A stretch of DNA of 64,000 nucleotides from DATATV01 sp035551355 (GCA_035551355.1 DASZNF010000088.1:1-64000); one strand, 5' to 3'; counted from the stretch's first letter, positions 1 through 8,676 are shown. The notes: generated from the sequence alone by a model not told the origin. Numbers and translations: made by a program.

Positions 1-89
1 GGCCGGGTGTCGCGCGTGCCCGGGTTGTCGCCAGCCCGCATCCGCGTCGGTGTGGGGCCCGCGTTGTCGCTGGCCTTAGGCTTGCGGGT

Positions 90-887
90 ATGCCGGACAC
101 GCAGTACGAAGACCTGCTCCGCCACGTGCTGGACACGGGCGCCCACAAGGAGGACCGCACGGGCACGGGTACCCGGTCGATCTTCGGGCACCAGATGCGC
201 TACCGGCTGGCCGAGGGTTTTCCGTTGATCACGACCAAGCGGGTGCACTTCCGGTCGATCGCCTACGAGCTGTTGTGGTTCCTGCGCGGCGATGCGAACG
301 TGGCGTGGTTGCGGGACAACGGGGTGAGGATCTGGGACGAGTGGGCCGCGCCCGACGGTGATCTCGGCCCTATCTACGGGGTGCAGTGGCGGTCCTGGCC
401 CACCCCGGAGCGCGCGCACGTGGACCAGATCAGCGAGGTGTTGCGCACGCTGCGGGAGGACCCGGACTCCCGGCGGATCATCGTGTCGGCGTGGAACGTG
501 GCCGACATCCCGCGGATGGCGTTGCCGCCGTGTCACGCGTTCTTCCAGTTCTACGTCGCCGAGGGCAACCTGTCCTGCCAGCTGTATCAGCGCAGTGCGG
601 ACCTGTTCCTCGGGGTGCCGTTCAACATCGCCAGCTATGCGCTGCTCACCCATATGATCGCCGCGCAGGTCGGCCTCGGGGTGGGCGATTTCGTGTGGAC
701 CGGTGGGGACTGCCACATCTACGACAACCACACCGAGCAGGTCCGCACCCAGCTCGCCCGGGCGCCGCGGCCGTTCCCGACGTTGAACCTGGCCCCGGCG
801 GAGAGCCTGTTCGACTACGGCTACGAGCACTTCACGCTGGCGGGCTACGACCCGCATCCGGGGATCAAGGCGCCGGTGGCGGTGTGA
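90..887 (+). CDS. thyA: thymidylate synthase ThyA
   Basis: Makes dTMP from dUMP using 5,10-methylenetetrahydrofolate, which leaves dihydrofolate; cytosolic. The 265 residues match the length of the compact ThyA family. The N-terminal folate/phosphate region (EDRTGTGTRSIFG, 21-33) and the catalytic cysteine C148 in LPPCHAFFQFY are both present, followed by the dUMP-binding QRSADLFLGVPFNIASY region. The ATG sits just after the AT-poor leader. The stop overlaps the GTG of the dihydrofolate reductase gene, so the enzyme that produces dihydrofolate and the one that recycles it are translationally coupled. Identity is secure from motifs and context. Confidence 0.98.
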   Translation: MPDTQYEDLLRHVLDTGAHKEDRTGTGTRSIFGHQMRYRLAEGFPLITTKRVHFRSIAYELLWFLRGDANVAWLRDNGVRIWDEWAAPDGDLGPIYGVQWRSWPTPERAHVDQISEVLRTLREDPDSRRIIVSAWNVADIPRMALPPCHAFFQFYVAEGNLSCQLYQRSADLFLGVPFNIASYALLTHMIAAQVGLGVGDFVWTGGDCHIYDNHTEQVRTQLARAPRPFPTLNLAPAESLFDYGYEHFTLAGYDPHPGIKAPVAV

Positions 888-1342
888 TCGGACTGATCTG
901 GGCCCAGTCGGCGGGCGGGGTCATCGGCCGGGACGGCACGCTGCCCTGGCACCTGCCGGAGGACCTGAGGCATTTCCGATCGCTGACCGCGGGCGCGACG
1001 GTTCTCATGGGACGCCGCACCTGGGAGTCGCTGCCGCCTCGGGTGCGGCCGCTGCCGGGTCGCCGCAATCTCGTGCTCTCCCGCACACCGCAGGAGGGCG
1101 CGGACACGTTTCCCGGTCTGGCCGAGGCCTTGGCCTGCGTGCCCGGCGATGTGTGGGTGATAGGCGGGGCGGCGGTGTACCGGGCGGCGCTGCCGGTGGC
1201 CGACCGGATCGTGGTCACCGAGATCCGGGAGGAGTTCGACGGTGACACACATGCCCCGGACGTCGGTCGCGCGCCGGATTACGTCGGGGCGTGGCAGGAG
1301 TCCTCGACCGGGCTGCACTACCGGCTCCTGACCTGGGGCTGA
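884..1342 (+). CDS. dfrA: dihydrofolate reductase
   Basis: Reduces dihydrofolate to tetrahydrofolate with NADPH, closing the thymidylate cycle. The 152 residues begin MIGLIWAQSAGGVIGRDG and carry the substrate-binding acid D27 in LPWHLPEDL, the NADPH-binding GRRTWESLP and the late VIGGAAVY motif. The GTG start at 884 is chosen because it overlaps the thyA stop (GTGA) and gives the normal N-terminus of the family; the frame stays open further upstream inside thyA, but that part looks like no DHFR. Classic folA/dfrA fold, complete. Confidence 0.96.
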   Translation: MIGLIWAQSAGGVIGRDGTLPWHLPEDLRHFRSLTAGATVLMGRRTWESLPPRVRPLPGRRNLVLSRTPQEGADTFPGLAEALACVPGDVWVIGGAAVYRAALPVADRIVVTEIREEFDGDTHAPDVGRAPDYVGAWQESSTGLHYRLLTWG

Positions 1343-1349
1343 GCTCGGT

Positions 1350-1925
1350 CTAGTCGCGGGTTGCCGCTGGGGCGGACAGGGCGCGCAGCTCGTCGAAGGC
1401 GTGCCGGAGATGCGCGTCCAGGCTCTGGGCGGGGTCGTCGAGCCAGGCCTGGGCGGCGTGGTGGAAGGCGGCGAATCCGGTGTGCGCGGCCAGCCCGGCG
1501 AGCCGTTCGGGGACGCCGCGCCGGTGCAGGGCCTGGGTCAGGGCGTCGATGAGGGAGGCGGCCTTGGCCAGTTCCCGTTCGCGCAGCGCCGGGGTAGCGG
1601 CGATGACCGCGAACCGGGGTTCGGCGAAGGGGCGGTTGTCTTCCAGGATGTGGACGGATTTCCGGAAGGCGTGCAGCAGCATTTCCAGCGGTGGCAGGCC
1701 GTCGGGCGCCTGGGCCACCGCCTGGGTGAGGGCGGCGCGCAGGACGGTCTCGCCGTCGAAGAGCACCTCGCGTTTGTCCGGGAAATGCCGGAAGTAGGTG
1801 CGTTCGTTGACACCGGCGCGGGCGGCGATCTGCGCGGTGGTGGTCTGGTCGAAGCCGTGTTCCCGGTAGAGGTCCAGGGCCGCCTGCTGGAGGCGTTGGC
1901 GCGCTTCTGCTCCGCTGCGTGGCAC
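1350..1925 (-). CDS. TetR family regulator
   Basis: A 191-residue repressor-type protein. The N-terminal helix-turn-helix (about 10-55) has the TetR pattern AALDLYREHGFDQTTTAQIA...ERTYFRHFPDKREVLF; the C-terminal half is a helical ligand domain that names no ligand. The start is GTG. It converges on dfrA (7 bp gap) and diverges from the SDR gene at 2050. The 124-bp gap between them holds palindromes likely bound by this protein, so it probably represses itself and the SDR gene. Close in sequence style to the TetR at 16557, which is also divergent from an SDR gene. Confidence 0.93.
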   Translation of the reverse strand: MPRSGAEARQRLQQAALDLYREHGFDQTTTAQIAARAGVNERTYFRHFPDKREVLFDGETVLRAALTQAVAQAPDGLPPLEMLLHAFRKSVHILEDNRPFAEPRFAVIAATPALRERELAKAASLIDALTQALHRRGVPERLAGLAAHTGFAAFHHAAQAWLDDPAQSLDAHLRHAFDELRALSAPAATRD

Positions 1926-1978
1926 GCAACGAGGCTACCCGGAGATGTCAGTGACCGACGCCCCGTTGTGTCAGTCGC

Positions 1979-2030
1979 TGGCACTACGCGTAGGGTCAGC
2001 GCCTGGCGCTAAGTAGTGCCAGTTACTGGC
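1979..2030. promoter_or_regulatory. putative TetR operators
   Basis: Two symmetric signals sit in the TetR/SDR divergent gap. TGGCACTAC (1979-1987) is repeated inverted as GTAGTGCCA (2013-2021), and CCAGTTACTGG (2019-2029) is a perfect 11-bp palindrome 20 bp before the SDR start. The size and symmetry suit TetR dimers. Binding is inferred. Confidence 0.5.
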
Positions 2031-2049
2031 CTAAACGGGAGAGAACCTC

Positions 2050-2958
2050 ATGCACGTCTTCGTCACCGGCGGTACCGGACTGACCGGACCCACCGTCGTC
2101 GCCGAGCTCATCGCGGCCGGGCACACCGTCACCGGCCTGGCCCGCTCCGACGCCGCCGCCGCGCGACTGGAATCGCTGGGCGCCACCCCGCACCCCGGCT
2201 CCCTGGAAGACCTGGACAGCCTGCGCCGCGGCGCCGCGGCCGCCGAGGGGGTGCTGCACATGGGCTTCGGCGGCGACTTCGCCGACCCAGACGACCTGAT
2301 CCGGCGCGACCGCACCGCGATCCAGGCCCTCGGCAAGGCGCTGGAACACTCCGGCAAACCGCTGGTCGTCACCTCCGGCACCCTGGTCATGCCCGCCGGC
2401 CGGGTGAGCGCCGAGACCGACGAACCCGACCCGGCGGCCATCGCCGCCTTCCGCGTCCCCGGCGAGCAAGCCGCTCTGGGCTACGCCGACCGGGGAGTCC
2501 GGGCCGGCGTGGTGCGGCTCGCGCCCACCGTGCACGGCCCCGGCGACTTCGGCTTCATCGCCATGCTCATCGCCACCGCCCGGCAGACCGGAAAATCCGC
2601 CTACATCGGCGCGGGCGCCAACCGCTGGCCCGCGGTACACCGGCGCGACGCGGCCACCCTGTTCCGCCTGGCGCTGGAGCGGGCCCCGGCCGGCAGCGTG
2701 CTGCACGGCATCGCCGAAAACGTCCCGTTCGCTGACATCGCGAGCATCATCGCCCGGGGCTTGGACCTGCCCACGGTCGCACTGACCCCGCAGGCGGCCG
2801 CGACGCATTTCCCCAGCCCGTTCCTGGCCGAGGTCTACGCCACCGACGCCCCGGCCACCAGCGCCCGCACCCAGGAACTGCTCGGCTGGTCACCCATCCA
2901 CCCGGGGCTGCTCGATGACGTGGCCAACGGCGACTACCTCACCCCACCGGCCGCGTGA
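2050..2958 (+). CDS. SDR family NAD(P)-dependent oxidoreductase
   Basis: A 302-residue extended short-chain dehydrogenase/epimerase-like protein. The Rossmann motif GGTGLTG lies at residues 7-13. The usual YxxxK is not obvious: the equivalent region reads PGEQAALGYADRGVRAGVVRLAPTVHGPG, typical of the atypical NAD-dependent epimerase subgroup that resembles NmrA/YlbE proteins. GGGAGAG lies 7-8 bases before the ATG. Divergent from a TetR gene with palindromes between, so probably induced by a small molecule or electrophile. Substrate unknown. Confidence 0.9.
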   Translation: MHVFVTGGTGLTGPTVVAELIAAGHTVTGLARSDAAAARLESLGATPHPGSLEDLDSLRRGAAAAEGVLHMGFGGDFADPDDLIRRDRTAIQALGKALEHSGKPLVVTSGTLVMPAGRVSAETDEPDPAAIAAFRVPGEQAALGYADRGVRAGVVRLAPTVHGPGDFGFIAMLIATARQTGKSAYIGAGANRWPAVHRRDAATLFRLALERAPAGSVLHGIAENVPFADIASIIARGLDLPTVALTPQAAATHFPSPFLAEVYATDAPATSARTQELLGWSPIHPGLLDDVANGDYLTPPAA

Positions 2959-3034
2959 TCGCGCTGCCGGTGGACGCGCGCTGGTCAGGCACGTTCCGGG
3001 CGGAGAACGGCGGCGCGATCAACAACCAGGGCGC

Positions 3035-3913
3035 CTACCGCGCCAGTTTCCGCGCCGCGCCGCGGTCGGTGCGCCGCCAGTCCCGGGGGCTGATTCCGTT
3101 GCCCTGCCGGAAAACCCGGGCGAAGTAGCCGGGATCGGGCAGCCCGACGCGGCGGCCGATCTCGTTGACCGGCAGGTCGGTGGTGCGCAGCAGGGCGCGC
3201 GCCTCGGTCATCCGCCGCTCGGTGATCCAGTCCAGCACGGTGCGCCCGGTGCGCCGCCGTACCACCGTGGTCAGGTGTCCAGGGGTCATCCGCAGCGCGC
3301 GGGCCACGTCGCGCAGGGACAGCTGTTCGACGAAGCGCCGTTCGATCACGTCGAACACCTCGGCCAGCAGGGTTTCGTTGCTGCGCCGCAGATCGCCCAC
3401 CACGTCGGTGGCCAGCCGGGCCACGTCGACCAGCAGCAGGGTCAGGTGGGCCAGCGCGGCCTGCTGGTAGCCGGGGGCGCGCTCGGTCAGTTCGGTTTCC
3501 AGCGCGGTGATCGAGGCCGACCACCCCGGTTGCCGCGCGGCGGGCACCCGCAGGCGCAGCAGCCCGTCGGGGATGCCGTGCAGGAACGGCAACAGCAGGG
3601 GATGGGCCCGCCAGGACACCGGCCCGTCCCCGCCGACCGCGGCCGGGTCGAACAGCACGCACACGCCCGCGCCGGGTGTGTCCACCAGGTCCGGTGCGAT
3701 CACCGTGCCCGGGGACAGCACGAATGCCAGCCCGTCGCCGGGCTGTTCGAAGAAGACCAGCACCGGGAACTGGTGGATGTGCGGCTGCCGGGACCCGGGC
3801 CGGACCCCGGCGGTGAATCGCTGCACGGCGACCGGCGGGGTCTCCGGCGCGGTCGCATACCCCACCACCGGTACCCCGTCGCGATAGCGCACGGCCCGCG
3901 TCAGCTGTCCCAT
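3035..3913 (-). CDS. AraC family regulator
   Basis: About 292 residues. The N-terminal part is a cupin-like sensor domain (HIHQFPVLVFFEQPGDGLAF). The C-terminal 100 residues form the double helix-turn-helix of AraC/XylS proteins (LSLRDVARALRMTPGHLTTVV and LPVNEIGRRVGLPDPGYFARVFRQ). ATG at 3913 is preferred; the frame continues 20 codons further upstream through sequence that looks like promoter. Divergent from the methyltransferase gene at 3979, which is the likely target. Effector unknown. Confidence 0.93.
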   Translation of the reverse strand: MGQLTRAVRYRDGVPVVGYATAPETPPVAVQRFTAGVRPGSRQPHIHQFPVLVFFEQPGDGLAFVLSPGTVIAPDLVDTPGAGVCVLFDPAAVGGDGPVSWRAHPLLLPFLHGIPDGLLRLRVPAARQPGWSASITALETELTERAPGYQQAALAHLTLLLVDVARLATDVVGDLRRSNETLLAEVFDVIERRFVEQLSLRDVARALRMTPGHLTTVVRRRTGRTVLDWITERRMTEARALLRTTDLPVNEIGRRVGLPDPGYFARVFRQGNGISPRDWRRTDRGAARKLAR

Positions 3914-3978
3914 TGCACCGAAAATAATCCCATCTTCACCGACAATCGACTCATTTCCCCGACAGCGCAACAAGCACC

Positions 3979-4650
3979 ATGGATGGCATGACGAAACATC
4001 CTCCTACCGAGCACGAACCACACGACTACCTGCCGGCCGCCGGACGGGACGCGCTGCTGCCGTTCTACGACCTGCTCACCCTGATCTCCGGCGGCGCGGC
4101 CGTGCACCGCGCGCTGATCGGCCAGGCCGGGCTGGCCGCCGGGCAGCGGGTGCTGGAAATCGGCTGCGGCACCGGGAATCTGTCGGTCCGGGCCAAGCGC
4201 GCCGAACCCGGCATCGAATTGATCGGCTCCGATCCCGACCCACTCGCGCTGGTCCGTGCGAAGCGCAAGGCCCGCCGCCTGACCGGGATCAGCTTCGAAC
4301 GCGGCTACGCCCAGCGGCTGCCCTATCCCGACGCCAGTTTCGACCGGGTGCTGTCCTCGCTGATGCTGCACCACCTCGACCACGACACCAAGGTCGCCGC
4401 CGCCGCCGAGGTCGCGCGGGTGCTGCGGCCCGGCGGCAGCCTGCACGTGGTCGATTTCGACGGCGACCTGCACGGCATGCACGGCCTGCTGGCCCGGCGG
4501 GTGGCGAAATCCGGCCACGCGGGCGACAACCGCGGCGACGGGCTGCCCAAGCTGTTCGGCGCGGCCGGTCTGGACTGCGTCACGGTCGGCGCCCGCAGGC
4601 ACCCGATCATGGGCGAAGCCGTGTTCTACCGAGCCGTGCGGCCGGCCTAG
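3979..4650 (+). CDS. class I SAM-dependent methyltransferase
   Basis: A 223-residue methyltransferase of the UbiE/ubiquinone type. The SAM motif I is VLEIGCGTGNLSVRAK (about 57-72), followed by the acidic loop LIGSDPDP and the post-motif VLSSLMLHHLDHD. A second ATG three codons downstream could also serve. It faces the AraC regulator, and the spacing suggests the regulator controls it. A small lipid, quinone or toxic metabolite could be the substrate; the sequence does not say. A strong hairpin follows the stop. Confidence 0.92.
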   Translation: MDGMTKHPPTEHEPHDYLPAAGRDALLPFYDLLTLISGGAAVHRALIGQAGLAAGQRVLEIGCGTGNLSVRAKRAEPGIELIGSDPDPLALVRAKRKARRLTGISFERGYAQRLPYPDASFDRVLSSLMLHHLDHDTKVAAAAEVARVLRPGGSLHVVDFDGDLHGMHGLLARRVAKSGHAGDNRGDGLPKLFGAAGLDCVTVGARRHPIMGEAVFYRAVRPA

Positions 4651-4653
4651 CCT

Positions 4654-4690
4654 GCGCAGCGCCGCCTCCCTCCAGGAGTCGGCGCTGCGC
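4654..4690 (+). terminator. hairpin terminator
   Basis: GCGCAGCGCCG (4654-4664) and CGGCGCTGCGC (4680-4690) form an 11-bp perfect stem with a 15-base loop directly after the methyltransferase stop. No T-run follows, as is usual in high-GC actinomycetes. Confidence 0.7.
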
Positions 4691-4993
4691 GGGCGGCGGT
4701 CGGCGGGGGGCGATGGCACTGGTGTGGCGGGCCTGCTGGTCATCGGCGAGGCCCATCCCTTCCTCCGCGTGGCTGACCCGGTCGGTGATCGCCGTCCAGT
4801 ATGGGCGACGCCATCGACAATCCGTCGACAGACGCCCGAGCCCCAACCGCCGAGGCGGCCGCGATCAGGAGGGGAGAGAAGCGGCGAGGGCAGGCGCGGT
4901 CAACTGGGCGCCGGTCGCCTCGATCACCACGTGCTGAGCAGGTTGTCCTTCGCGCGGGCCGCACGCGGAGGACAGCCACTAGCGTTGCCGACC
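4691..4993. other. gap without a convincing gene
   Basis: About 300 bases between the terminator and the PPOX gene. Short frames exist on both strands, but none has a ribosome site, domain or natural codon pattern. It presumably carries the PPOX promoter; I see no clear -10/-35. Confidence 0.6.
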
Positions 4994-5428
4994 ATGACCG
5001 GCAACGCGCTACCCGATCCCAGCACCCTGTTCGGCGGGCGGGTCCGGCGCCGGTTGCACGAGGAGCAGGTCATCTGGATCACCACGGTCGGCCGGGACGG
5101 AACCCCGCAGCCGAACCCGGTCGGCTTCCTGTTCCAGGACGACCACTCGATCCTGACCTACAACGCCGCCGGCGCGAATCGGCTGGCGCACATCGCGGCC
5201 CGCCCCCGGGTCTCGCTGCATTTCGACGGTGACGGCAACGGCGGCGACATCATCGTGTTCACCGGCACCGCCCGCCGCGCCGACGAGCTGCCCGCCCCGC
5301 ACGAGAACCCGGCCTTCCTCGACAAGTACCGTGACCGGCTGGTCGAGTTCAGCGGCAGCCTGGACAGGTTCAGCGAGCGGTTCCCGGTGCCGGTGCGGAT
5401 CGAGATCAGCAAGACTCGCGGCTTCTGA
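4994..5428 (+). CDS. PPOX-class F420-dependent oxidoreductase, Rv3369-like
   Basis: A 144-residue split-barrel protein of the pyridoxamine-phosphate-oxidase superfamily. It begins NALPDPSTLFGGRVRRRLHE and carries VIWITTVGRDGTPQPNPVGFLF, the pattern of the Rv3369-type probable F420-dependent subgroup. The ATG at 4994 gives a family-length protein; the frame is open upstream, but that part is not protein-like. Its last 23 bases overlap the end of the convergent DUF3626 gene. The reaction is likely reduction of an unidentified compound with F420H2; cofactor assignment is by family. Confidence 0.85.
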   Translation: MTGNALPDPSTLFGGRVRRRLHEEQVIWITTVGRDGTPQPNPVGFLFQDDHSILTYNAAGANRLAHIAARPRVSLHFDGDGNGGDIIVFTGTARRADELPAPHENPAFLDKYRDRLVEFSGSLDRFSERFPVPVRIEISKTRGF

Positions 5429-6287
5429 GCCCGTCGTTTGTGGACACTGGTCGCCACGCGGCCGGGTCGGCGCCGAACCGGGCCACGTAGTGCCACACGC
5501 GCCTGAGGTCCTGTTCGTCGTGGTTGCCCGAGCGGGCGGCCTCGCCGATGAGGCGCGGGTCCAGCCAGCCGTCCACGGCCAGTGACTCGCCCAACCGCAC
5601 GTACCGTTCGCCACGGAACTCCGGATACTCCCGCAACCGCGCGACGCTCAGCCGGAACCCGGAATGCCACTCCACCGGGCAGGGCAGCAACTCGGCCAGC
5701 TCGGCGATCTCGGTGTCGCGATAGCACGGGTCCAGCATCAGGGCCTCGACATCCCGGTCCACCCGCAGCACACCATGCACCTGCGCCTCCACATAGTCGT
5801 CCAGCAGATCGGCGTCATCGGCCACAGCGGCGTCGATCAGCGGCGAACACTGTGCCGCCACACCGAACTGCTCGGGCTCGGCATAGGAGTCGGGATAGCT
5901 GAAAGTGGCCCGCCGCAACGTATCCGCGGTCAGCCGCAGATGAGCCGAGCCGAACCGGGGCGAGCCGCCGATGCCGCGCCGGTGCAGGTTCAGCGACCCG
6001 TATTTCGGACGGTGCGCGGCCGGGGCGTGGTCGTAGGCGGCGCCGAAGATGCGCGACTCCCAGCGCCAGCGGTCGCCGCCGGGATAGGCGGTGCGTCCGC
6101 CGTTGCCGGTGCCGGTTTCGAACTGGGAGCGGTACACCCCGTCGGCGCGCATCGCCGCCAGGATCGGGGTTTCGCCGATCAGCCGGTCGGGGTGGAAGTG
6201 CAGGGTGATCCGCAGGTCCCCGGGCGCCGGGCCGCCGGTCGCGCGGGCCGCGACGTGCGCGAGGGCGCGAGCCTGCGGGCTGGACAT
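5406..6287 (-). CDS. DUF3626 domain protein
   Basis: A 293-residue protein with the features of DUF3626: LRITLHFHPDRL near the N-terminus, GMYRSQFETGTGNGG-like (here DGVYRSQFETGTGNGG), GGDRWRWESRIFG, and YGSLNLHRRGIGGSPRFGSAHL. Some members look like ADP-ribosyltransferase-fold toxins, but that is distant inference. The ATG at 6287 (MSSPQARALAH) is taken because the upstream extension is promoter-like. It overlaps the 3' end of the PPOX gene tail to tail. Function unknown. Confidence 0.85.
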   Translation of the reverse strand: MSSPQARALAHVAARATGGPAPGDLRITLHFHPDRLIGETPILAAMRADGVYRSQFETGTGNGGRTAYPGGDRWRWESRIFGAAYDHAPAAHRPKYGSLNLHRRGIGGSPRFGSAHLRLTADTLRRATFSYPDSYAEPEQFGVAAQCSPLIDAAVADDADLLDDYVEAQVHGVLRVDRDVEALMLDPCYRDTEIAELAELLPCPVEWHSGFRLSVARLREYPEFRGERYVRLGESLAVDGWLDPRLIGEAARSGNHDEQDLRRVWHYVARFGADPAAWRPVSTNDGLRSRESC

Positions 6288-6367
6288 GCCGATCAGTATC
6301 GGTCGGCGTGGCCGGAGTCCGGAACCGAAATACTGTGTGCCGTGTTCCCGGCGGTTCGAGTGGAGGT

Positions 6368-6511
6368 ATGCGCCACAATCCACATCACTTCGTCGACGAC
6401 CCCGAGGTCGTCCGGCGACTGATTCGCGAGAACCCGTGGGGCATCCTGGTCAGCAGCCCGGCGGATCAGCTCGTGGCCTCGCACTACCCGATCCTGCTCG
6501 ACGAGGACAAG
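6368..6511 (+). pseudogene. truncated PaiB-like FMN-binding regulator
   Basis: The first 48 or so codons read like the start of an FMN-binding negative transcriptional regulator (PaiB family): MRHNPHHFVDDPEVVRRLIR, then ENPWGILVSS and LVASHYPILLDED. A GGAGG ribosome site precedes the ATG. After LLDED the homology stops at a tandem 15-bp duplication (6500-6529), and the frame runs antisense into the convergent hydrolase. Normal members are about 200 residues, so some three quarters are missing. A decayed gene is the best reading. Confidence 0.8.
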
Positions 6512-6529
6512 GATGACGAGGACAAGGAT
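6500..6529. repeat. 15-bp perfect tandem duplication
   Basis: GACGAGGACAAGGAT occurs twice head to tail, exactly where the PaiB-like reading frame loses homology. It probably arose by slippage or at the deletion junction. Confidence 0.85.
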
Positions 6530-6569
6530 CCGGTCACCCGGCGACAGGTCCTCACGGCGCTCCTGGGCG

Positions 6570-7337
6570 TTAGTGGACGAAATGCCGCAGCAGCCAGTCC
6601 TGGGCGGCCTCCGCCACCGCTTCGTCGGCTTTCGTTGGCGTGCCCGGGTTTTCGGCGAACATGTGGGCCAGTCCGGGGACGATGCGATGGTCGGTGGCGG
6701 GGGAGCGGCGGGCCAGCGCCTGGTGCAGGCGGGCCTGATCCGGTTGGAACTCGGGGTATTCGTGTTCGCCGGTGAGCAGGAGGATCGCCGCGTCCGGATT
6801 GCCTTCGGGCTCGGCAAGGACATCCATGCGGGCCGCGGCTTGGCGGGCGGTGCCGGTCCAGGTGTAGCCGGGTTGGCCGAGGCGTTCGTTGACGGTGATC
6901 ACCGTCTCCGCGCGAACCGCCGGGTTGATCAGCACCGCGGCCGACACCTCGATCACGGCGCGGGCCAGGGTGAGCAGCGCGGCGTGGCCGCCGGCCGAAC
7001 CGCCGAGCAGCGCGATCGGTCCGGCCGCGATGGGCAGGCGGGTGCGCAGTTCGCCCAGTACCGCGGGGACGGTGGCGACCGCCTGCTCGACGATCGGCGC
7101 GTATCCGTCCAGCAGCAGATCCGCGAATTCGGCCGGGCCCGCGCCGGTGCCGGGGAGTTCCAGATAGATCCGCCAGGCTGGGACCTCGGACAGGGGCAGC
7201 GCGGCGGCCAGGGCTGCGGGCGTGCCAGGGGTGCCCAGCAGATGCCAGCCCACCACGACCGGTGCGGCCGCGTCGGTTTTCGGCGGCAGCGCCACGAACG
7301 GCACCCCGGCGGCGACACCGGTGATCGGATCACGCAT
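6570..7337 (-). CDS. alpha/beta hydrolase
   Basis: A 255-residue soluble hydrolase. The nucleophile elbow is GGSAGG with S114; the loop GWHLLGTPGT near residue 30 fits the oxyanion region, and H in PGLAHMF near the C-terminus fits the catalytic histidine. The acid is probably in LLTGEHEYPEF. Substrate unknown; the prolyl-oligopeptidase/dienelactone-like arrangement suggests a small ester or peptide. It ends 59 bases from the PaiB-like remnant and may have been brought next to it by the same deletion. Confidence 0.88.
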   Translation of the reverse strand: MRDPITGVAAGVPFVALPPKTDAAAPVVVGWHLLGTPGTPAALAAALPLSEVPAWRIYLELPGTGAGPAEFADLLLDGYAPIVEQAVATVPAVLGELRTRLPIAAGPIALLGGSAGGHAALLTLARAVIEVSAAVLINPAVRAETVITVNERLGQPGYTWTGTARQAAARMDVLAEPEGNPDAAILLLTGEHEYPEFQPDQARLHQALARRSPATDHRIVPGLAHMFAENPGTPTKADEAVAEAAQDWLLRHFVH

Positions 7338-7569
7338 CCGCCGAAACTAGCGCGATCCCAGCGTGACCAGCAGGAATTCCGCGACCGGCGAACACCACCA
7401 CACCCGTGGTGAACACCCCATCGAGCGAACGCGCCGAGCCGACAAAGCCGAGCCGAGCCCGCCGATCCGAGCGACCGGACCTCCCACACCACTGAGCCTG
7501 GCCGAACCACTGAGCCCAGCCGAATCCGCCGAACCGAGCCGTAGCGTTGCCAAGCAGCCGGACCCGGGG
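7338..7569. other. low-complexity intergenic stretch
   Basis: This gap between two minus-strand genes is full of short degenerate GCCGA/GAGCC words in imperfect tandem. No ribosome site or gene is seen. It should hold the promoter of the hydrolase gene at 6570-7337. Confidence 0.5.
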
Positions 7570-8409
7570 TTATCCGAGTTCGGCCAGGCCGGTGGCCAGC
7601 GGCTCCAGGATGCCCGGTTCGGCATTCAGCGGCAGGTTCATGATCACCAAGTCCACCCCGGCGTCCCGCCACCGCGCAACGTCCTCGATCGCCACGCCCA
7701 CCGCCACGTCCGGGTCGATGCGCACGTTCACCGAGCAGGTGATCTCGGTGATGTCCCGGCCGGCCTCGGCGCACCGCTGGGCCAGCGTCTGCTTCAGCTC
7801 CCGCCACCGGTCCACATCGGGCACCAGCGCGTTCCACTGCTGCGCCCACCGGGCGACCGCACCCAGGGTGCGGCGCGGACCGGTGCCACCGATGGTGATC
7901 GGCGGGTGCGGGCGCTGCACCGGTTTGGGTTCGCAGCGGGCCTCGGTCAGCCGCACGTACCGGCCCTCCAGGGTGGTGGCCGGCGCGTCGAGCAGCCCGA
8001 TGATCGCCTGCACGCCCTCGTCGAACCGGTCGAACCGTTCCCGCAGCGGCGGCAGGTCGATGCCGTAGGCGTCGCACTCCTGCTGGTTCCAGCCCGCGCC
8101 CAGCCCCAACTCCAGCCGGCCGCCGGAAATGATGTCCACGGTGGCGGCCATGTTGGCCAGCACCGCGGGATGCCGGTAGATCATGCCGGTCACCTGGCAC
8201 CCCAGCCGGATGCGCCGGGTCGCCTGGGCGAGCGCGGCGAGCATGGTCCAGCCCTCCAGATTGGGCCCGGCCGGATCACCCGAGAGCGGATAGAAATGGT
8301 CCCAGTTCCAGGCCGACTCGAAGATCGTGATGTCGTCGGCGGCGACCCACACGTCGCGGATGCGGTCCCAGGTGGTGTGTTCGGGGCGGGTTTTGATCGC
8401 GAAGCGCAC
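7570..8409 (-). CDS. LLM-class F420-dependent oxidoreductase
   Basis: A 279-residue luciferase-like TIM-barrel protein. It begins MRFAIKTRPEHTTWDRI, with the family motifs FESAWNWDHFYPL, RIRLGCQVTGMIYRHPAVLANMA (split here across residues 66-90), DIISGGRLELGLGAGW and PPITIGGTGPRRTLG. Family members in actinobacteria mostly use F420; the electron acceptor or donor here is not evident. Located 9 bases upstream of nothing but the next unit's tail, it is probably independent. Confidence 0.92.
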   Translation of the reverse strand: MRFAIKTRPEHTTWDRIRDVWVAADDITIFESAWNWDHFYPLSGDPAGPNLEGWTMLAALAQATRRIRLGCQVTGMIYRHPAVLANMAATVDIISGGRLELGLGAGWNQQECDAYGIDLPPLRERFDRFDEGVQAIIGLLDAPATTLEGRYVRLTEARCEPKPVQRPHPPITIGGTGPRRTLGAVARWAQQWNALVPDVDRWRELKQTLAQRCAEAGRDITEITCSVNVRIDPDVAVGVAIEDVARWRDAGVDLVIMNLPLNAEPGILEPLATGLAELG

Positions 8410-8418
8410 GCGGTCACG

Positions 8419-8667
8419 CTACTCCGCGAGCTCGTCCTCCTCGGGCTCGTTCTCGGGCTCGTTCTCGGGCACGGACTGCTTGCGGGGCCGGCCGCGTTTG
8501 GCGATGCGCGCGGCCCGCTCGGGCATTCGCCCGGCGTCCTTGAGCGCCTCCCGCAGCAGGAACTCGATCTGCGCGTTGGTGCTGCGTAGCTCGTCCCCGG
8601 CCCACCGGGCCAGCGCGTCGTGCACCGCCGGGTCCAGCCGCAGCAACAGGCTCTTACGGTCTACCAC
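8419..8667 (-). CDS. ribbon-helix-helix small protein
   Basis: 82 residues starting with GTG. The first half fits an Arc/CopG ribbon-helix-helix fold: a beta strand KSLLLRLDP, helix VHDALARWAGDELR, turn, and helix STNAQIEFLLREALKDAG. A basic patch (RIAKRGRPRKQ) and an acidic tail with repeated PENE follow, encoded by a 12-bp repeat. It lies 9 bases downstream of the SPFH gene in the same operon. I infer it is a DNA-binding autoregulator, possibly of the 12-bp palindrome at 9654. Confidence 0.8.
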   Translation of the reverse strand: MVDRKSLLLRLDPAVHDALARWAGDELRSTNAQIEFLLREALKDAGRMPERAARIAKRGRPRKQSVPENEPENEPEEDELAE

Positions 8668-8676
8668 CAGCGGCCG

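Noticed and set aside
7338..7569. GCCGA-rich stretch as a true tandem repeat or CRISPR-like array
   Set aside because: The words are short and irregular with no fixed period; it looks like drifted low-complexity DNA.
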